Shown here one piece after another: positions 50,661 to 59,572 of a stretch of 64,000 bases of DNA. Each line of letters starts with the position of its first letter. The first letter of the stretch is position 1. Position numbers and translations under genes: made by a program. The stretch is from positions 186,001-250,000 of the forward strand of contig NZ_MVHC01000002.1 in NCBI RefSeq assembly GCF_002086455.1, written 5' to 3'. The stretch comes from Mycolicibacter algericus DSM 45454. Its GTDB lineage: Bacteria > Actinomycetota > Actinomycetes > Mycobacteriales > Mycobacteriaceae. The notes beneath the pieces were generated by a model, which ran no database searches, was not told the origin of the DNA, and saw nothing but the letters and a program-made list of their open reading frames with translations.

Positions 50661-51676
50661 CCGGTGGCCCGGGTGTAGATCTTGGTGATGGCGCCGCTGT
50701 CCTTGTCGAACAGGCCGCCGTCGACGACCTCCCAGCCGCCCAGATCGGCGACCGTCCACAGCTTGTCCGGCGCCGGGAACTCCTCGCGGAACTCCGCCGC
50801 CACGCCCGGGTCGACCGGACGGAAGCCCGCCTGCGCCCACAGCCGTTGCGCGGCGGGCGTGTACTGGAAGTTCTTGAACGCGGTGACAGTGTCGAGGTGT
50901 CGGCTGGAGGTCACCACCGCCAGCGGATTCTCGATCTTGAACGTCTGCGACGGATTCACGTGCTCCACCGGTTTGCCCTTGCGCTCGACGGCGATCGCCT
51001 CATTCTCGTAGCTGATCAACACGTCGCCGCTGCCCTGCAGGAACACATCGGTGGCCTCCCGTCCCGAGCCCGGGCGCAGCTTGACATGGTCGGTGACGAG
51101 TCTGTGGACGAAGTCCAGGCCCGCCTGCGCATTCTTGCCGCCCTCACTCTTGACGGCGTACGGGGCCAGCAGATTCCACTTCGCCGATCCGGAGCTCAGC
51201 GGGCTGGGAGTGATGACCTCGATGCCGGGCGCCAGGAGGTCGTCCCAGCCCTTGATGTGCTTGGGATTGCCCTGCCGCACCATCAGGGTCACCACCGAGC
51301 CGAACGGGATGCCCTTGGTGACGTCGGCGTTCCAGTCCTCGCCGATCTTGCCGGCGTTGACCAGCCTGGTGATGTCGGGTTCCACGGAGAAGTTCACGAT
51401 GTCGGCGGGCTTGCCGTTGGCAACGCCACGGGACTGGTCACCCGAGGCTCCGTAGGAGGTGACGACCTGCACGTCGGCGCCCGCCTCGGTGTCGTAGAAG
51501 GCCGGGATCACCTTGCTCCAGCCGGGTTCGGGCACCGCGTATGCCACCAGGGTCAACGTGGTGTGAGCGTCGGACCGTTCGCCGCCGCCCACGACGTCGC
51601 TGGGGCCGCCGCCGCACCCGGCGATCAGAATGGCGGCCAGACCGAGGGCAGCGCGGCGGGTGGCGGTGTGAGGCAT
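50657..51676 (-). CDS. subI: SubI, sulfate-binding lipoprotein
   Basis: 339 residues from ATG 51674-51676. Lipoprotein signal with lipobox IAGC (Cys ~22), then a periplasmic binding protein fold (VTSYGASGDQSRG, VNFSVEPDITRLV, ITPSPLSSGSAKWN, FLQGSGDVLISYENEA). Captures sulfate for CysTWA. First structural gene of subI-cysT-cysW-cysA. Its ribosome-binding site (AAAGGT) can pair with ACCTTT 43 bases upstream, and a cysteine leader ORF lies 113 bases upstream. Confidence 0.93.
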   Translation of the reverse strand: MPHTATRRAALGLAAILIAGCGGGPSDVVGGGERSDAHTTLTLVAYAVPEPGWSKVIPAFYDTEAGADVQVVTSYGASGDQSRGVANGKPADIVNFSVEPDITRLVNAGKIGEDWNADVTKGIPFGSVVTLMVRQGNPKHIKGWDDLLAPGIEVITPSPLSSGSAKWNLLAPYAVKSEGGKNAQAGLDFVHRLVTDHVKLRPGSGREATDVFLQGSGDVLISYENEAIAVERKGKPVEHVNPSQTFKIENPLAVVTSSRHLDTVTAFKNFQYTPAAQRLWAQAGFRPVDPGVAAEFREEFPAPDKLWTVADLGGWEVVDGGLFDKDSGAITKIYTRATG

Positions 51677-51788
51677 TGGTGACCTTTCCGTGCAGACTGA
51701 GGAAATCGGTTCCCGTCGCGTGGCAAAGGTGGTGGCCCGATGAATGAGAAGCCGGGCATTGCGACCCCAGAGCGCCGACGGGCGGGAG

Positions 51789-51890
51789 TCAGCGACAACA
51801 GTGCACGTCGGCCACAGCGCAAGTACCCACGGCGACATACACCCGGAGGGCCGGGCCGCGGCACACTCCATCACCGGACGCTGCGAACAT
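51789..51890 (-). CDS. Leaderless cysteine-rich leader peptide of the subI-cysTWA operon
   Basis: 33-residue ORF from ATG 51888-51890, ending DVHCCR before TGA, with further Cys at positions 10 and 24. The -10 hexamer ends exactly seven bases before the ATG, the same geometry as the sirA leader, so the mRNA should be leaderless. The placement before the sulfate importer and the tandem Cys codons at the end fit a second cysteine-responsive attenuator. Coding in the overlapping frame (an upstream extension of subI) is judged spurious. Confidence 0.7.
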   Translation of the reverse strand: MFAASGDGVCRGPALRVYVAVGTCAVADVHCCR

Positions 51891-51897
51891 GCGGGGA

Positions 51898-51903
51898 AGC
51901 CTA
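51898..51903 (-). promoter_or_regulatory. -10 element of the subI leader
   Basis: TAGGCT on the minus strand (TAnnnT), seven bases before the leader ATG. The 57-bp repeat array begins 12 bases further upstream, so the -35 region lies inside the repeat. Confidence 0.55.
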
Positions 51904-51915
51904 ACAGAACCCCGC

Positions 51916-52029
51916 GGTTCAGTGAGGCTCGACGGAGGAGCGCCGAAGCTGGAACCGCGGCAGGAACCCCGCGGTTCAGCGAGGCTCGACGGAGGAGCGC
52001 CGAAGCTGGAACCGCGGTATGAACCCCCG
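51916..52029 (+). repeat. 57-bp minisatellite, 2 copies plus a remnant
   Basis: Units start at 51916 and 51973 with GGTTCAGYGAGGCTCGACG; a degenerate start follows at 52030. Same repeat family as the three copies in mbtA at 31573-31743, about 20 kb away, in the same orientation on the plus strand. Here it is intergenic, upstream of the subI leader promoter. Confidence 0.93.
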
Positions 52030-52034
52030 GCAGT

Positions 52035-52112
52035 TCAGCGGGTCAGCAGCCAGCTGACGATCACCAGCGCGATCAATCCGACCAGAATCAACGTCACCTG
52101 CGAGCGCGGCAT
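52035..52112 (-). CDS. Candidate 25-residue single-helix membrane peptide
   Basis: ATG 52110-52112 begins directly after the stop of the Rv2401A-like gene. The translation is one hydrophobic helix flanked by polar ends (MPRSQVTLILVGLIALVIVS, then WLLTR). It would be co-translated with the upstream membrane protein. Small size means coding status rests on context only. Confidence 0.45.
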   Translation of the reverse strand: MPRSQVTLILVGLIALVIVSWLLTR

Positions 52113-52316
52113 CTACCGGGCCTCGCCGTCGTCGGGGCGGACCCGTTCCAGTACCCGAATCCCCTGCCCCAGCATCGCGTCCAGGACCACCGCCAGGATG
52201 TAGGCCAACGCCAGTACCACCGGCATCACCACTGCGGTCTGGATCACGAAGCCGAGTCCGGACAGCCACAGCTCAACGCCGTCCCACCAGCTCAGGAAGC
52301 CAACCACCCCGCCCAC
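52113..52316 (-). CDS. Small membrane protein, Rv2401A homologue
   Basis: 67 residues with a polar-aromatic start (MGGVVGFLSWWDGVELWLSG) and one or two hydrophobic stretches (LGFVIQTAVVMPVVLALAYI), then a charged tail (RVLERVRPDDGEAR). Same position as Rv2401A between subI and the trehalase gene. Function unknown. Confidence 0.65.
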   Translation of the reverse strand: MGGVVGFLSWWDGVELWLSGLGFVIQTAVVMPVVLALAYILAVVLDAMLGQGIRVLERVRPDDGEAR

Positions 52317-52350
52317 CTTAGCGGCGATCGCGAGCGCGGCGAAGCCGGGC

Positions 52351-52418
52351 GAAGCGGATCACCGCCATCAGCACCGCGGCGATCGAAGCGGATCACCGCC
52401 ATCAGCACCGCGGCGATC
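52351..52418 (+). repeat. 34-bp perfect tandem duplication
   Basis: Two exact copies starting GAAGCGGATCACCGCCATCA at 52351 and 52385. It lies between the Rv2401A-like gene and the divergent trehalase gene, so it may sit in their promoters. Confidence 0.9.
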
Positions 52419-52474
52419 GCCGACAAGGGGCGGGTCAGGTGGACTCGCGGCAGGGCGCCAGAGATGATGTCGGA

Positions 52475-54526
52475 ATGGTCCTGCACACCCCGCCGGGCGA
52501 TGCACCCGACAAGACCGCTCCCGAAGTCACCGGAAAAGCCTCCGATGCCCGTGTCGCGACCAAAATGACCCCGCCATTGTCGGCCACTGCGCCGGTGCCT
52601 TATACGGCGGCGCCGGGGCAGGTCCGCAACTCGTTCCCACCGATCGCCGACTATGCGTTTCTGTCGGACTGCGAAACGAACTGCCTGATCTCGGCGGCCG
52701 GCTCGGTGGAGTGGATGTGCGTGCCACGGCCCGACTCCCCCAGCGTCTTCGGGTCGATCCTGGACCGCAGCGCCGGGCACTTTCGGCTCGGACCGTACGG
52801 GGTTTCGGTGCCTGCGGCGCGGCGTTACCTTCCCGGCAGTCCCATCATGGAGACCACCTGGCAGACCCACACCGGCTGGCTGATCGTGCGCGACGCGCTG
52901 GTGATGGGCAAGTGGCACGACATCGAGGCGCGGTCGCAGACCCACCGGCGAACCCCTACCGACTGGGACGCCGAGCACATCCTGTTGCGCACGGTGCGCT
53001 GCGTCAGCGGCACCGTCGAATTGACCATGAGCTGCGAACCGGCGTTCGACTACCACCGCACCAGCGCCACCTGGGAGTACTCGTCCAACGCCTACGGCGA
53101 GGCGATCGCGCGGGCCCGGCAGAACCCGGACGCCCACCCGACACTGCGGTTGACGACGAATCTGCGGCTGGGTCTGGAAGGCCGCGAGGCGCGGGCCCGC
53201 ACCCGGCTGACCGAGGGCGACGACGTGTTCGTGGCGTTGAGCTGGTCCCGACACCCGGCACCGCAGACTTACGCCGAGGCCGCCGACAAGATGTGGAACA
53301 CCACCGAGTGCTGGCGGCAGTGGATCAACATCGGCAACTTCCCCGATCATCCGTGGCGGTCCTACCTGCAGCGCAGTGCGCTGACGCTGAAGGGACTGAC
53401 CTATTCGCCGACCGGCGCCCTGCTGGCAGCAGCCACCACGTCGCTACCGGAAACCCCACAGGGCGAACGCAATTGGGATTACCGCTACGCCTGGGTGCGC
53501 GATTCGACTTTCGCATTGTGGGGTCTCTACACACTGGGGCTGGACCGCGAGGCCGACGATTTCTTCTCGTTCATCGCCGATGTGTCCGGCGCCAATAACG
53601 GCCAGCAGCGCCCGCTGCAAGTGATGTATGGCGTCGGCGGCGAACACGAACTCGCCGAAGAGGAACTGGAGCATCTGTCGGGCTACGACAACGCTCGCCC
53701 GGTGCGAATCGGCAACGGCGCCTACAACCAGCGGCAGCACGACATCTGGGGCACCATGCTCGACTCGGTGTATTTGCACGCCAAGTCCCGCGAACAGATC
53801 CCCGAAACGCTGTGGCCGGTGCTCAAACGTCAGGTGGAGGAAGCCATCGACCACTGGCGCGAACCGGATCGCGGAATCTGGGAGGTCCGCGGCGAACCGC
53901 AGCACTTCACCTCGTCGAAGGTGATGTGCTGGGTGGCGCTGGATCGCGGCTCGAAGCTGGCCGAGTTGCAGGGCGAGGTCTCCTACGCCCGGCAGTGGCG
54001 GGTGATCGCCGAGGAGATCAAGGCCGACGTGCTGGCCAACGGGGTGGATTCGCGCGGTGTGCTGACGCAGAGTTACGGCAGCGATGCGCTGGACGCCTCA
54101 CTGCTGCTCGTGGTGCTCACCCGGTTCTTGCCGGCCGACGATCCGCGGGTGCGTGCCACCGTGATGGCGATCGCCGAGGAACTCACCGAGGACGGCCTGG
54201 TGCTGCGCTACCGGACCGAGGAGACCGACGATGGCCTGTCCGGCACCGAGGGCACCTTCACGATCTGCTCGTTCTGGCTGGTTTCGGCGCTGGTGGAGAT
54301 CGGTGAGGTCAGCCAGGCCAAGCATCTGTGCGAGCGACTGCTGTCGTTCGCCAGCCCGCTGCACCTGTATGCCGAGGAGATCGAGCCGCGCACCGGTCGG
54401 CACCTGGGCAACTTCCCCCAGGCGTTCACTCACCTGGCGCTGATCAACGCCGTGGTGCACGTAATCCGCGCCGAAGAAGAGGCCGACTCCACCGGGGGCT
54501 TCCAACCCGCGAACGCACCCAACTAG
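52475..54526 (+). CDS. treH: Glycoside hydrolase family 15 trehalase (Rv2402 homologue)
   Basis: 683 residues from ATG 52475 (GTG 52439 would add 12). Family 15 (glucoamylase-like) phrases: FPPIADYAFLSDCETNCLIS, WMCVPRPDSPSVFGSILD, NWDYRYAWVRDSTFALWGLY, and IWEVRGEPQHFTSSKVMCWV with the catalytic Glu region. Actinobacterial members of this type hydrolyse trehalose to glucose. Convergent with lppR. Confidence 0.9.
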   Translation: MVLHTPPGDAPDKTAPEVTGKASDARVATKMTPPLSATAPVPYTAAPGQVRNSFPPIADYAFLSDCETNCLISAAGSVEWMCVPRPDSPSVFGSILDRSAGHFRLGPYGVSVPAARRYLPGSPIMETTWQTHTGWLIVRDALVMGKWHDIEARSQTHRRTPTDWDAEHILLRTVRCVSGTVELTMSCEPAFDYHRTSATWEYSSNAYGEAIARARQNPDAHPTLRLTTNLRLGLEGREARARTRLTEGDDVFVALSWSRHPAPQTYAEAADKMWNTTECWRQWINIGNFPDHPWRSYLQRSALTLKGLTYSPTGALLAAATTSLPETPQGERNWDYRYAWVRDSTFALWGLYTLGLDREADDFFSFIADVSGANNGQQRPLQVMYGVGGEHELAEEELEHLSGYDNARPVRIGNGAYNQRQHDIWGTMLDSVYLHAKSREQIPETLWPVLKRQVEEAIDHWREPDRGIWEVRGEPQHFTSSKVMCWVALDRGSKLAELQGEVSYARQWRVIAEEIKADVLANGVDSRGVLTQSYGSDALDASLLLVVLTRFLPADDPRVRATVMAIAEELTEDGLVLRYRTEETDDGLSGTEGTFTICSFWLVSALVEIGEVSQAKHLCERLLSFASPLHLYAEEIEPRTGRHLGNFPQAFTHLALINAVVHVIRAEEEADSTGGFQPANAPN

Positions 54527-54540
54527 GGGCGGCCCATTTG

Positions 54541-54625
54541 GCGCGAGCAGTCGCGAAAGCCACCAAATCGGACCGTTTGAGGGCGCTTTCGCTGGGGGCA
54601 CCTCCCGCTTGCGGGGGACTGCTCG
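54541..54625 (+). repeat. Hairpin repeat, copy 2 (interrupted right arm)
   Basis: Left arm GCGAGCAGTCGCGAAAGC starts at 54543. The right arm GCGCTTTCGC...GACTGCTCGGC is split by about 24 bases that form a small hairpin of their own (CCTCCCGCTTGCGGGGG). Located between convergent trehalase and lppR genes, where it may end transcription from both sides. Confidence 0.75.
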
Positions 54626-54648
54626 GCGTGGAGACCGCCCGGTCTGGG

Positions 54649-55416
54649 TCAGCCGCTCAGGTTGCGGACCTTGTCCAGCATCGCTCTGGCCAGGTCGGCC
54701 GCGGTGGTGTCCCCGGCCGGTGGGGCGTCGGCATGGTCCTCCTCGCCGACGAACCAGAACACGTCGACGTCGACGATGCAGTTCACCAGAACCGCCACGG
54801 CGCGTGACACCCGCAGGCCCACCTCGCCGTCCACGGTGGTCCGTACGGTGGCGGTCAGTACCGTGTCGCTGGTGGAGACGTCGATGATCTCACCGCTGGC
54901 CTCGCCGTCGGCCTCGTCGCCGCGGGTCACCGTGACCCCGTCGCAGCGGCCCCATTGCTGGGTGAACTTCTCGAAGAGCGCGTCGGCGTCGGCGGGGGTG
55001 GCCAAGGCGATCACGGCCTCACCGACCCCGGTCAATGCCGAGTCACCGGTGGTAGAGGTGGAGTCCCAGAACTCGTGGGCGACATCCTGCACGCCGGCAG
55101 ATTTGTAGACCGCCTGCTGTCCGCCCACCGCAGCGCCGACGCAGTCTTCCGGCCCCGCGGTGTCCCAGGCATCGGGCAGACTGTCGACGCCGCCGAACCG
55201 TGGCGGCAACGAGGGGTCGCTGCGGAAGGGCTGACCGATCAGCTTCGACAACTCCGCGTCGTCGAGCAACACCTGCCGGACCGCGATTCCGGTCACCGGG
55301 GTGGGCGCCAATCCCGGTGCCGGCCTGACTGTTCCGCTGACCACCGTGGTGCACCCGCTCGCCAGCAGCGCCAGCGCCGCCGCACTGGCAGCGGTTCTGC
55401 CCGCCCGGTTGGCCAC
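54649..55416 (-). CDS. lppR: LppR, lipoprotein
   Basis: 255 residues from GTG 55414-55416. Lipoprotein signal with lipobox ASGC (AALALLASGCTTVVSG), then a PknH-sensor-like extracytoplasmic domain (RQVLLDDAELSKLIG, WDTAGPEDCVGAA, FEKFTQQWGRCDG, CIVDVDVF). Same slot as Rv2403c after lepA, sharing one base with its stop. Function unknown. Confidence 0.85.
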   Translation of the reverse strand: MANRAGRTAASAAALALLASGCTTVVSGTVRPAPGLAPTPVTGIAVRQVLLDDAELSKLIGQPFRSDPSLPPRFGGVDSLPDAWDTAGPEDCVGAAVGGQQAVYKSAGVQDVAHEFWDSTSTTGDSALTGVGEAVIALATPADADALFEKFTQQWGRCDGVTVTRGDEADGEASGEIIDVSTSDTVLTATVRTTVDGEVGLRVSRAVAVLVNCIVDVDVFWFVGEEDHADAPPAGDTTAADLARAMLDKVRNLSG

Positions 55417-57272
55417 TATTTCTTGGCTCTTTCCGCGGCGGTCCCACCGCCGTCGGTGGACAGTGCCGCGACGAACGCCTCCTGCGGTACGTCGACCCGA
55501 CCGATGGTCTTCATCCGCTTCTTGCCTTCCTTCTGCTTTTCCAGCAGCTTGCGCTTACGGCTGATGTCACCGCCGTAGCACTTGGACAGCACGTCCTTCC
55601 GGATGGCCCGAATATTCTCGCGGGCAATGATTTTCGAGCCGATTGCAGCCTGTACCGGCACCTCGAACTGCTGGCGCGGAATCAACTCCTTGAGCTTGGT
55701 GGTCATTTTGTTGCCATAGGCCGACGCCGAGTCCTTGTGCACGATCGCGCTGAATGCGTCCACCGCCTCGCCCTGCAGCAGGATGTCGACCTTGACCAGA
55801 TCGGCCTCCTGTTCGCCGGCCTCCTCGTAGTCCAGGCTGGCGTAGCCGCGGGTGCGCGACTTCAGCGAGTCGAAGAAGTCGAAGATGATCTCGCCCAACG
55901 GCATCGTGTAACGCAGCTCGACGCGTTCCGGCGACAGATAGTCCATGCCGCCCAGTTCACCGCGCCGGGACTGGCACAGTTCCATGATGGTGCCGACGAA
56001 TTCGCTCGGCGCGATGATCGTGGTCTTGACGACGGGCTCGAAAACGGTGCGGACCTTCCCTTCCGGCCAGTCCGACGGATTGGTGACGATCACCTCGGTG
56101 TTGTCTTCGCGAATCACCCGGTAGACAACGTTGGGTGAGGTGGAAATCAGATCGAGGTCGAATTCGCGCTCGAGGCGTTCCCGGGTGATCTCCATGTGCA
56201 GCAACCCCAGGAAGCCGCAGCGGAAGCCGAAACCCAGCGCCACCGAGGTCTCCGGCTCATAGGTCAGGGCGGCGTCGTTGAGCTGCAGCTTGTCCAGCGC
56301 GTCACGCAGGTTCGGGTAGTCCGAGCCGTCCACCGGGTACAACCCGGAGTAGACCATCGGCTTGGGTTCGCGGTAGCCGGTGAGCGCCTCGGCGGCGCCG
56401 CCCCGCGCGGTGGTGACGGTGTCGCCGACCTTGGATTGGCGCACGTCCTTCACGCCGGTGATCAGGTAGCCGACCTCTCCGACGCCGAGCCCCTTGGTGG
56501 CCTTGGGTTCCGGGGAGACGATGCCGACTTCCAGCAACTCGTGGGTGGCGCCGGTGGACATCATCGCGATCTTCTCGCGCGGCGTGATCTTGCCGTCGAC
56601 GACGCGGACATAGGTGACCACGCCGCGGTAGATGTCGTAGACGGAGTCGAAGATCATTGCCCGGGCGGGCGCATCGGCGTCGCCGGTGGGCGGGGGCAGC
56701 TGTTTGACGACCTCGTCGAGCAGGTCGGCCACCCCTTCGCCGGTCTTGCCGGACACCTTGAGGACATCGCCCGGTTCGCAACCGATGATGTGAGCCAGTT
56801 CGGCGGCGTAGCGCTCCGGGTCGGCGGCGGGCAGGTCGATCTTGTTGAGCACCGGGATGATGGTCAGGTCACGGTCCAGCGCCAGGTACAGATTCGCCAG
56901 GGTCTGGGCCTCGATCCCCTGGGCTGCGTCGACCAACAGGATGGCGCCCTCGCAGGCCTCCAGCGCCCGGGACACCTCGTAGGTGAAGTCGACGTGGCCG
57001 GGGGTGTCGATCAGGTGCAGGACGAACTGTTCACCGTCGACCTCCCAGGGCAGCCGCACATTCTGTGCCTTGATGGTGATGCCACGTTCCCGCTCGATGT
57101 CCATCCGGTCCAGATACTGGGCGCGCATCGACCGGTCGTCGACGACGCCGGTCAGCTGCAGCATCCGATCGGCCAGCGTGGACTTGCCGTGGTCGATGTG
57201 GGCGATGATGCAGAAGTTCCGTATCTGCGCCGGCGCGGTGAAGGTCTGGTCGGCGAAGCTGCTGATGGGAAT
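55416..57272 (-). CDS. lepA: LepA (EF4), ribosome back-translocase GTPase
   Basis: GTPase motifs: P-loop AHIDHGKST, switch [32 protein letters not shown]-terminal LepA domain with [20 protein letters not shown]. The first canonical start, ATG 57164, falls after the P-loop and so cannot be the real one. Upstream the frame is open to a stop near 57315 but holds no ATG, GTG, TTG or CTG. The conserved beginning [20 protein letters not shown] suggests initiation at ATT (57270-57272) or ATC (57264-57266); ATC has AGGAG six bases upstream. From ATT the protein has 618 residues. Non-canonical initiation or a sequence error are the options. Confidence 0.92.
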   Translation of the reverse strand: MPISSFADQTFTAPAQIRNFCIIAHIDHGKSTLADRMLQLTGVVDDRSMRAQYLDRMDIERERGITIKAQNVRLPWEVDGEQFVLHLIDTPGHVDFTYEVSRALEACEGAILLVDAAQGIEAQTLANLYLALDRDLTIIPVLNKIDLPAADPERYAAELAHIIGCEPGDVLKVSGKTGEGVADLLDEVVKQLPPPTGDADAPARAMIFDSVYDIYRGVVTYVRVVDGKITPREKIAMMSTGATHELLEVGIVSPEPKATKGLGVGEVGYLITGVKDVRQSKVGDTVTTARGGAAEALTGYREPKPMVYSGLYPVDGSDYPNLRDALDKLQLNDAALTYEPETSVALGFGFRCGFLGLLHMEITRERLEREFDLDLISTSPNVVYRVIREDNTEVIVTNPSDWPEGKVRTVFEPVVKTTIIAPSEFVGTIMELCQSRRGELGGMDYLSPERVELRYTMPLGEIIFDFFDSLKSRTRGYASLDYEEAGEQEADLVKVDILLQGEAVDAFSAIVHKDSASAYGNKMTTKLKELIPRQQFEVPVQAAIGSKIIARENIRAIRKDVLSKCYGGDISRKRKLLEKQKEGKKRMKTIGRVDVPQEAFVAALSTDGGGTAAERAKK

Positions 57273-57347
57273 CTCCTGGTGAAGCGGGTGGTGTGGCGGT
57301 GTGTGCCTACTGTCCTGTCAGGGTAGCGAGGCGACGGCCCCAAAACG

Positions 57348-57381
57348 AAACCCCCGGAGGCGGCGGCACCTCCGGGGGTTT
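57348..57381. terminator. Strong intrinsic-type hairpin between lepA and the exported-protein gene
   Basis: AAACCCCCGGAGG pairs perfectly with CCTCCGGGGGTTT (13-bp stem, 8-base loop). It is 18 bases after the stop of the 57399-57977 gene (minus strand), and the minus-strand side continues TTTCGTTTT. Confidence 0.85.
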
Positions 57382-57398
57382 GCGTTCGCAAGCGACGA

Positions 57399-57977
57399 TC
57401 ACATGTCGAGCGCGCCCAATCCGAAGTACCCGAACAGGTCGGCCACGCCCGCCTGGAAGAAGTTGCCGAAGTCGGCGAAGAAGCCGTCACCGGCCAAGCC
57501 GTCGGCGATTCCGGCTTCGCTGCCGAACAGGTAGTCGCCGGCGTCTGCGACGTCGATCTCGCCGCCACCGGTCAGCAGCGCGTACGTCAGCACGTTGCTG
57601 GCGTCGTAGAACTGCGTCAGCGCGCCGTTGAACAGGCTGTAGGCGCCCGGGTCGGAAGACATCTCGTCTTCCCAGTTCGGGCCGAACAGCATCGCCGCGA
57701 AGGCCGGGTTGTCCGTCAAGTCGTCAGCGGAGATGGTGCTGAACGACAGCGGGTTCTCGGTCGTCGGGTCGCCGGCGGTGATGAGGTCGCTGTCGACCCC
57801 CGAGGCCGTGGCCTGAGCGCCGAAGAGCCAGTTCATCGACTGCACCTGGCCCACCAGGATGTTGCTGAAGTCGGGCGGCGCCGGGGTGTCACCCGTCTCC
57901 GCGGCCGCCAGCGGCGCCAATGCGAATGCCGCGCCCGCTGCGAAAGCCCCCACTACGCCGATTTTGCGAATGTTCAT
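57399..57977 (-). CDS. Exported protein of unknown function
   Basis: 192 residues. Signal peptide (MNIRKIGVVGAFAAGAAFAL, cleavage after ...AAAE). The mature part is acidic and rich in Asp, Phe, Gly (ILVGQVQSMNWLFGAQATA, AFAAMLFGPNWEDEM, ALTQFYDASNVLTYALLTGG, GFFADFGNFFQAGVADLFGY). It shares the general look of mycobacterial secreted proteins without catalytic motifs. It has its own terminator and a 400-base upstream region, so it is likely a single-gene unit. Confidence 0.7.
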   Translation of the reverse strand: MNIRKIGVVGAFAAGAAFALAPLAAAETGDTPAPPDFSNILVGQVQSMNWLFGAQATASGVDSDLITAGDPTTENPLSFSTISADDLTDNPAFAAMLFGPNWEDEMSSDPGAYSLFNGALTQFYDASNVLTYALLTGGGEIDVADAGDYLFGSEAGIADGLAGDGFFADFGNFFQAGVADLFGYFGLGALDM

Positions 57978-58379
57978 AGCCTCATTTGCCTTTCACGATG
58001 TCCAACCGGCGGGCCGTTTTGCCACCGCCGGATGCTCCCCCAGCACCGTCCGCTGCAAAGCTGGTCAAATCTAACAGATACCTGTGATTAGGCACAACTA
58101 CCCGTTCACATAGCTGTGTGCCAGCGAGGTTCTTGCGAGCCTTTCCCCAGGTAGATACGCTGAACGGTCCGTGTTTGTCGCTTCTTAGCCCACCTAAGTC
58201 GGCGCGTCACATCCGGCCCGGGAACGTCGCCGAAGCCCTCGCCCGGGGCGGGGCCGCGAGGCAACCGGCACTCAGTTTTCGCCCAGTTCTTGGGGCGCTT
58301 CCACGTGCACAGCACCCGAGCGTTCCGGCACCGAACTCGGTACACCGGCGCCCGACCCCGTTTCGCCTATGCTGCGAAC
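57978..58379. other. Intergenic promoter region, no supported gene
   Basis: Gap between two divergent genes. The first 150 bases are less GC-rich (TTGCCTTTCACGATG near the minus-strand start; AATCTAACAGATACC near 58071) and probably hold the promoter of the exported protein. No ORF with family features or ribosome-binding site was found. Confidence 0.5.
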
Positions 58380-58994
58380 ATGGCTTCCCCGCGGAAGACC
58401 CCATGGCAGACGGTGCAGCGATTCGCGGAGAACCTGGTGTTCAACGAAGCTCCACGGTTCATCCGCCAACTCGAGCAGGCGCCGCTGGTGCAGCAGCGCA
58501 TCCAGCGGGGCATCGAGCAGGGCATCAAGCTCGGCCTGGAAGTGCTGACCGGCACGGCGTCGGACCCGTCGCCGGCGATTCCGGCCGGCCGCCCGGTAAC
58601 CAATAGCAGTGTCCCCACCGCGCACCGCGCACGCCGCCTGGTGTACGCGCCCGATCTCAACGGCCGAGCCGACCCGGGCGAGATCGTCTGGACCTGGGTG
58701 GCCTATGAGGACGATCCGCGCGAAGGAAAGGACCGGCCGGTGCTGGTCGTCGGACGTGACCGCAGCGTGCTGCTGGGACTGATGTTGTCCAGCCAGCCGC
58801 GCCACGCCGAGGACACGAATTGGTTGGGCATCGGCGCGGGCAGTTGGGACGACGCCCACCGGCTCAGCTGGGTACGGCTGGACCGGGTGCTCGACGTGCC
58901 CGAGGAGTCGATCCGGCGCGAGGGCGCCATCCTGGAACGCACGGTGTTCGACGTGGTGGCCGCGCGGCTGCGCAGCGACTACGCCTGGAGCTGA
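58380..58994 (+). CDS. PemK/MazF-like domain protein (Rv2405 homologue)
   Basis: 204 residues from ATG 58380. Helical N-terminus (TPWQTVQRFAENLVFNEAPR) followed by a PemK-type beta-barrel: DPGEIVWTWVAYEDDPREGK, DRPVLVVGRD, WVRLDRVLDVP. No antitoxin-like gene adjoins it, and the family copy in M. tuberculosis sits in the same conserved housekeeping block, so a toxin role is doubtful. Confidence 0.8.
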   Translation: MASPRKTPWQTVQRFAENLVFNEAPRFIRQLEQAPLVQQRIQRGIEQGIKLGLEVLTGTASDPSPAIPAGRPVTNSSVPTAHRARRLVYAPDLNGRADPGEIVWTWVAYEDDPREGKDRPVLVVGRDRSVLLGLMLSSQPRHAEDTNWLGIGAGSWDDAHRLSWVRLDRVLDVPEESIRREGAILERTVFDVVAARLRSDYAWS

Positions 58995-59016
58995 GCCCTG
59001 CCGGGGGCGGGATCCG

Positions 59017-59445
59017 CTATCCCTGGCTGATGTAGGAGCGCAGCTGCGCGTGCTCGGCCTGCAACTCCTCCATCCGCGACTTGACGACGTCGCCGATGCT
59101 GACGATCCCGGCCAGCCGGCCGTCTTCGAGCACCGGTATGTGGCGTGCCCGGTGCTCGGTCATCAGCACGCTGACCTCGTCGGCGGTGTCGGATTTGGTG
59201 CAGGTCGCCACCAACCGGGTCATGATCGCCGACACCGGCCGGGCCAGCAGGCTGGCGCCGTGGACGTGCAGTTGCCGAACCACGTCACGCTCGGAGGCCA
59301 CCCCCTGCAGGCCGTCGGTTCCGATCACGACCATGGCGCCGATGTTGTGCTCGGCCAACCCCGCCAGCAACTCCATGACGGTGGCATCCGGATGGATGGT
59401 CACCACCGCCGCGCCCTTGTTCCGCAATACATCCGCGATCCGCAT
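59017..59445 (-). CDS. Two-CBS-domain protein (Rv2406c homologue)
   Basis: 142 residues with tandem CBS domains ([20 protein letters not shown]...GVASERDVVRQL and ADEVSVLMTEHRARHIPVLE...GIVSIGDVVKSRM). CBS pairs bind adenosyl ligands and act as energy or redox sensors; the partner here is unknown. A C-terminal helix (EELQAEHAQLRSYI) follows. Confidence 0.85.
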   Translation of the reverse strand: MRIADVLRNKGAAVVTIHPDATVMELLAGLAEHNIGAMVVIGTDGLQGVASERDVVRQLHVHGASLLARPVSAIMTRLVATCTKSDTADEVSVLMTEHRARHIPVLEDGRLAGIVSIGDVVKSRMEELQAEHAQLRSYISQG

Positions 59446-59572
59446 AGAAGCCTCCCGCCGCAGTGATCTGCTTCACACCAGGCTAGGCCATTTTGCCCGG
59501 TCGCGGGGCGGCGATGCCGAAACTCTGTAGATCAGCCAGCGGCAGACGGAGTTCTGTGGCATATGTGACGTC

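Noticed and set aside
50657..51874. A 405-residue SubI starting at 51874
   Set aside because: The extension overlaps the leader ORF and promoter and precedes a clear lipoprotein signal at MPHTATRRAALGL; the start at 51676 is preferred.
58380..58994. A type II toxin-antitoxin system based on the PemK-like gene
   Set aside because: No antitoxin-like partner is adjacent and the gene is in a conserved housekeeping position.
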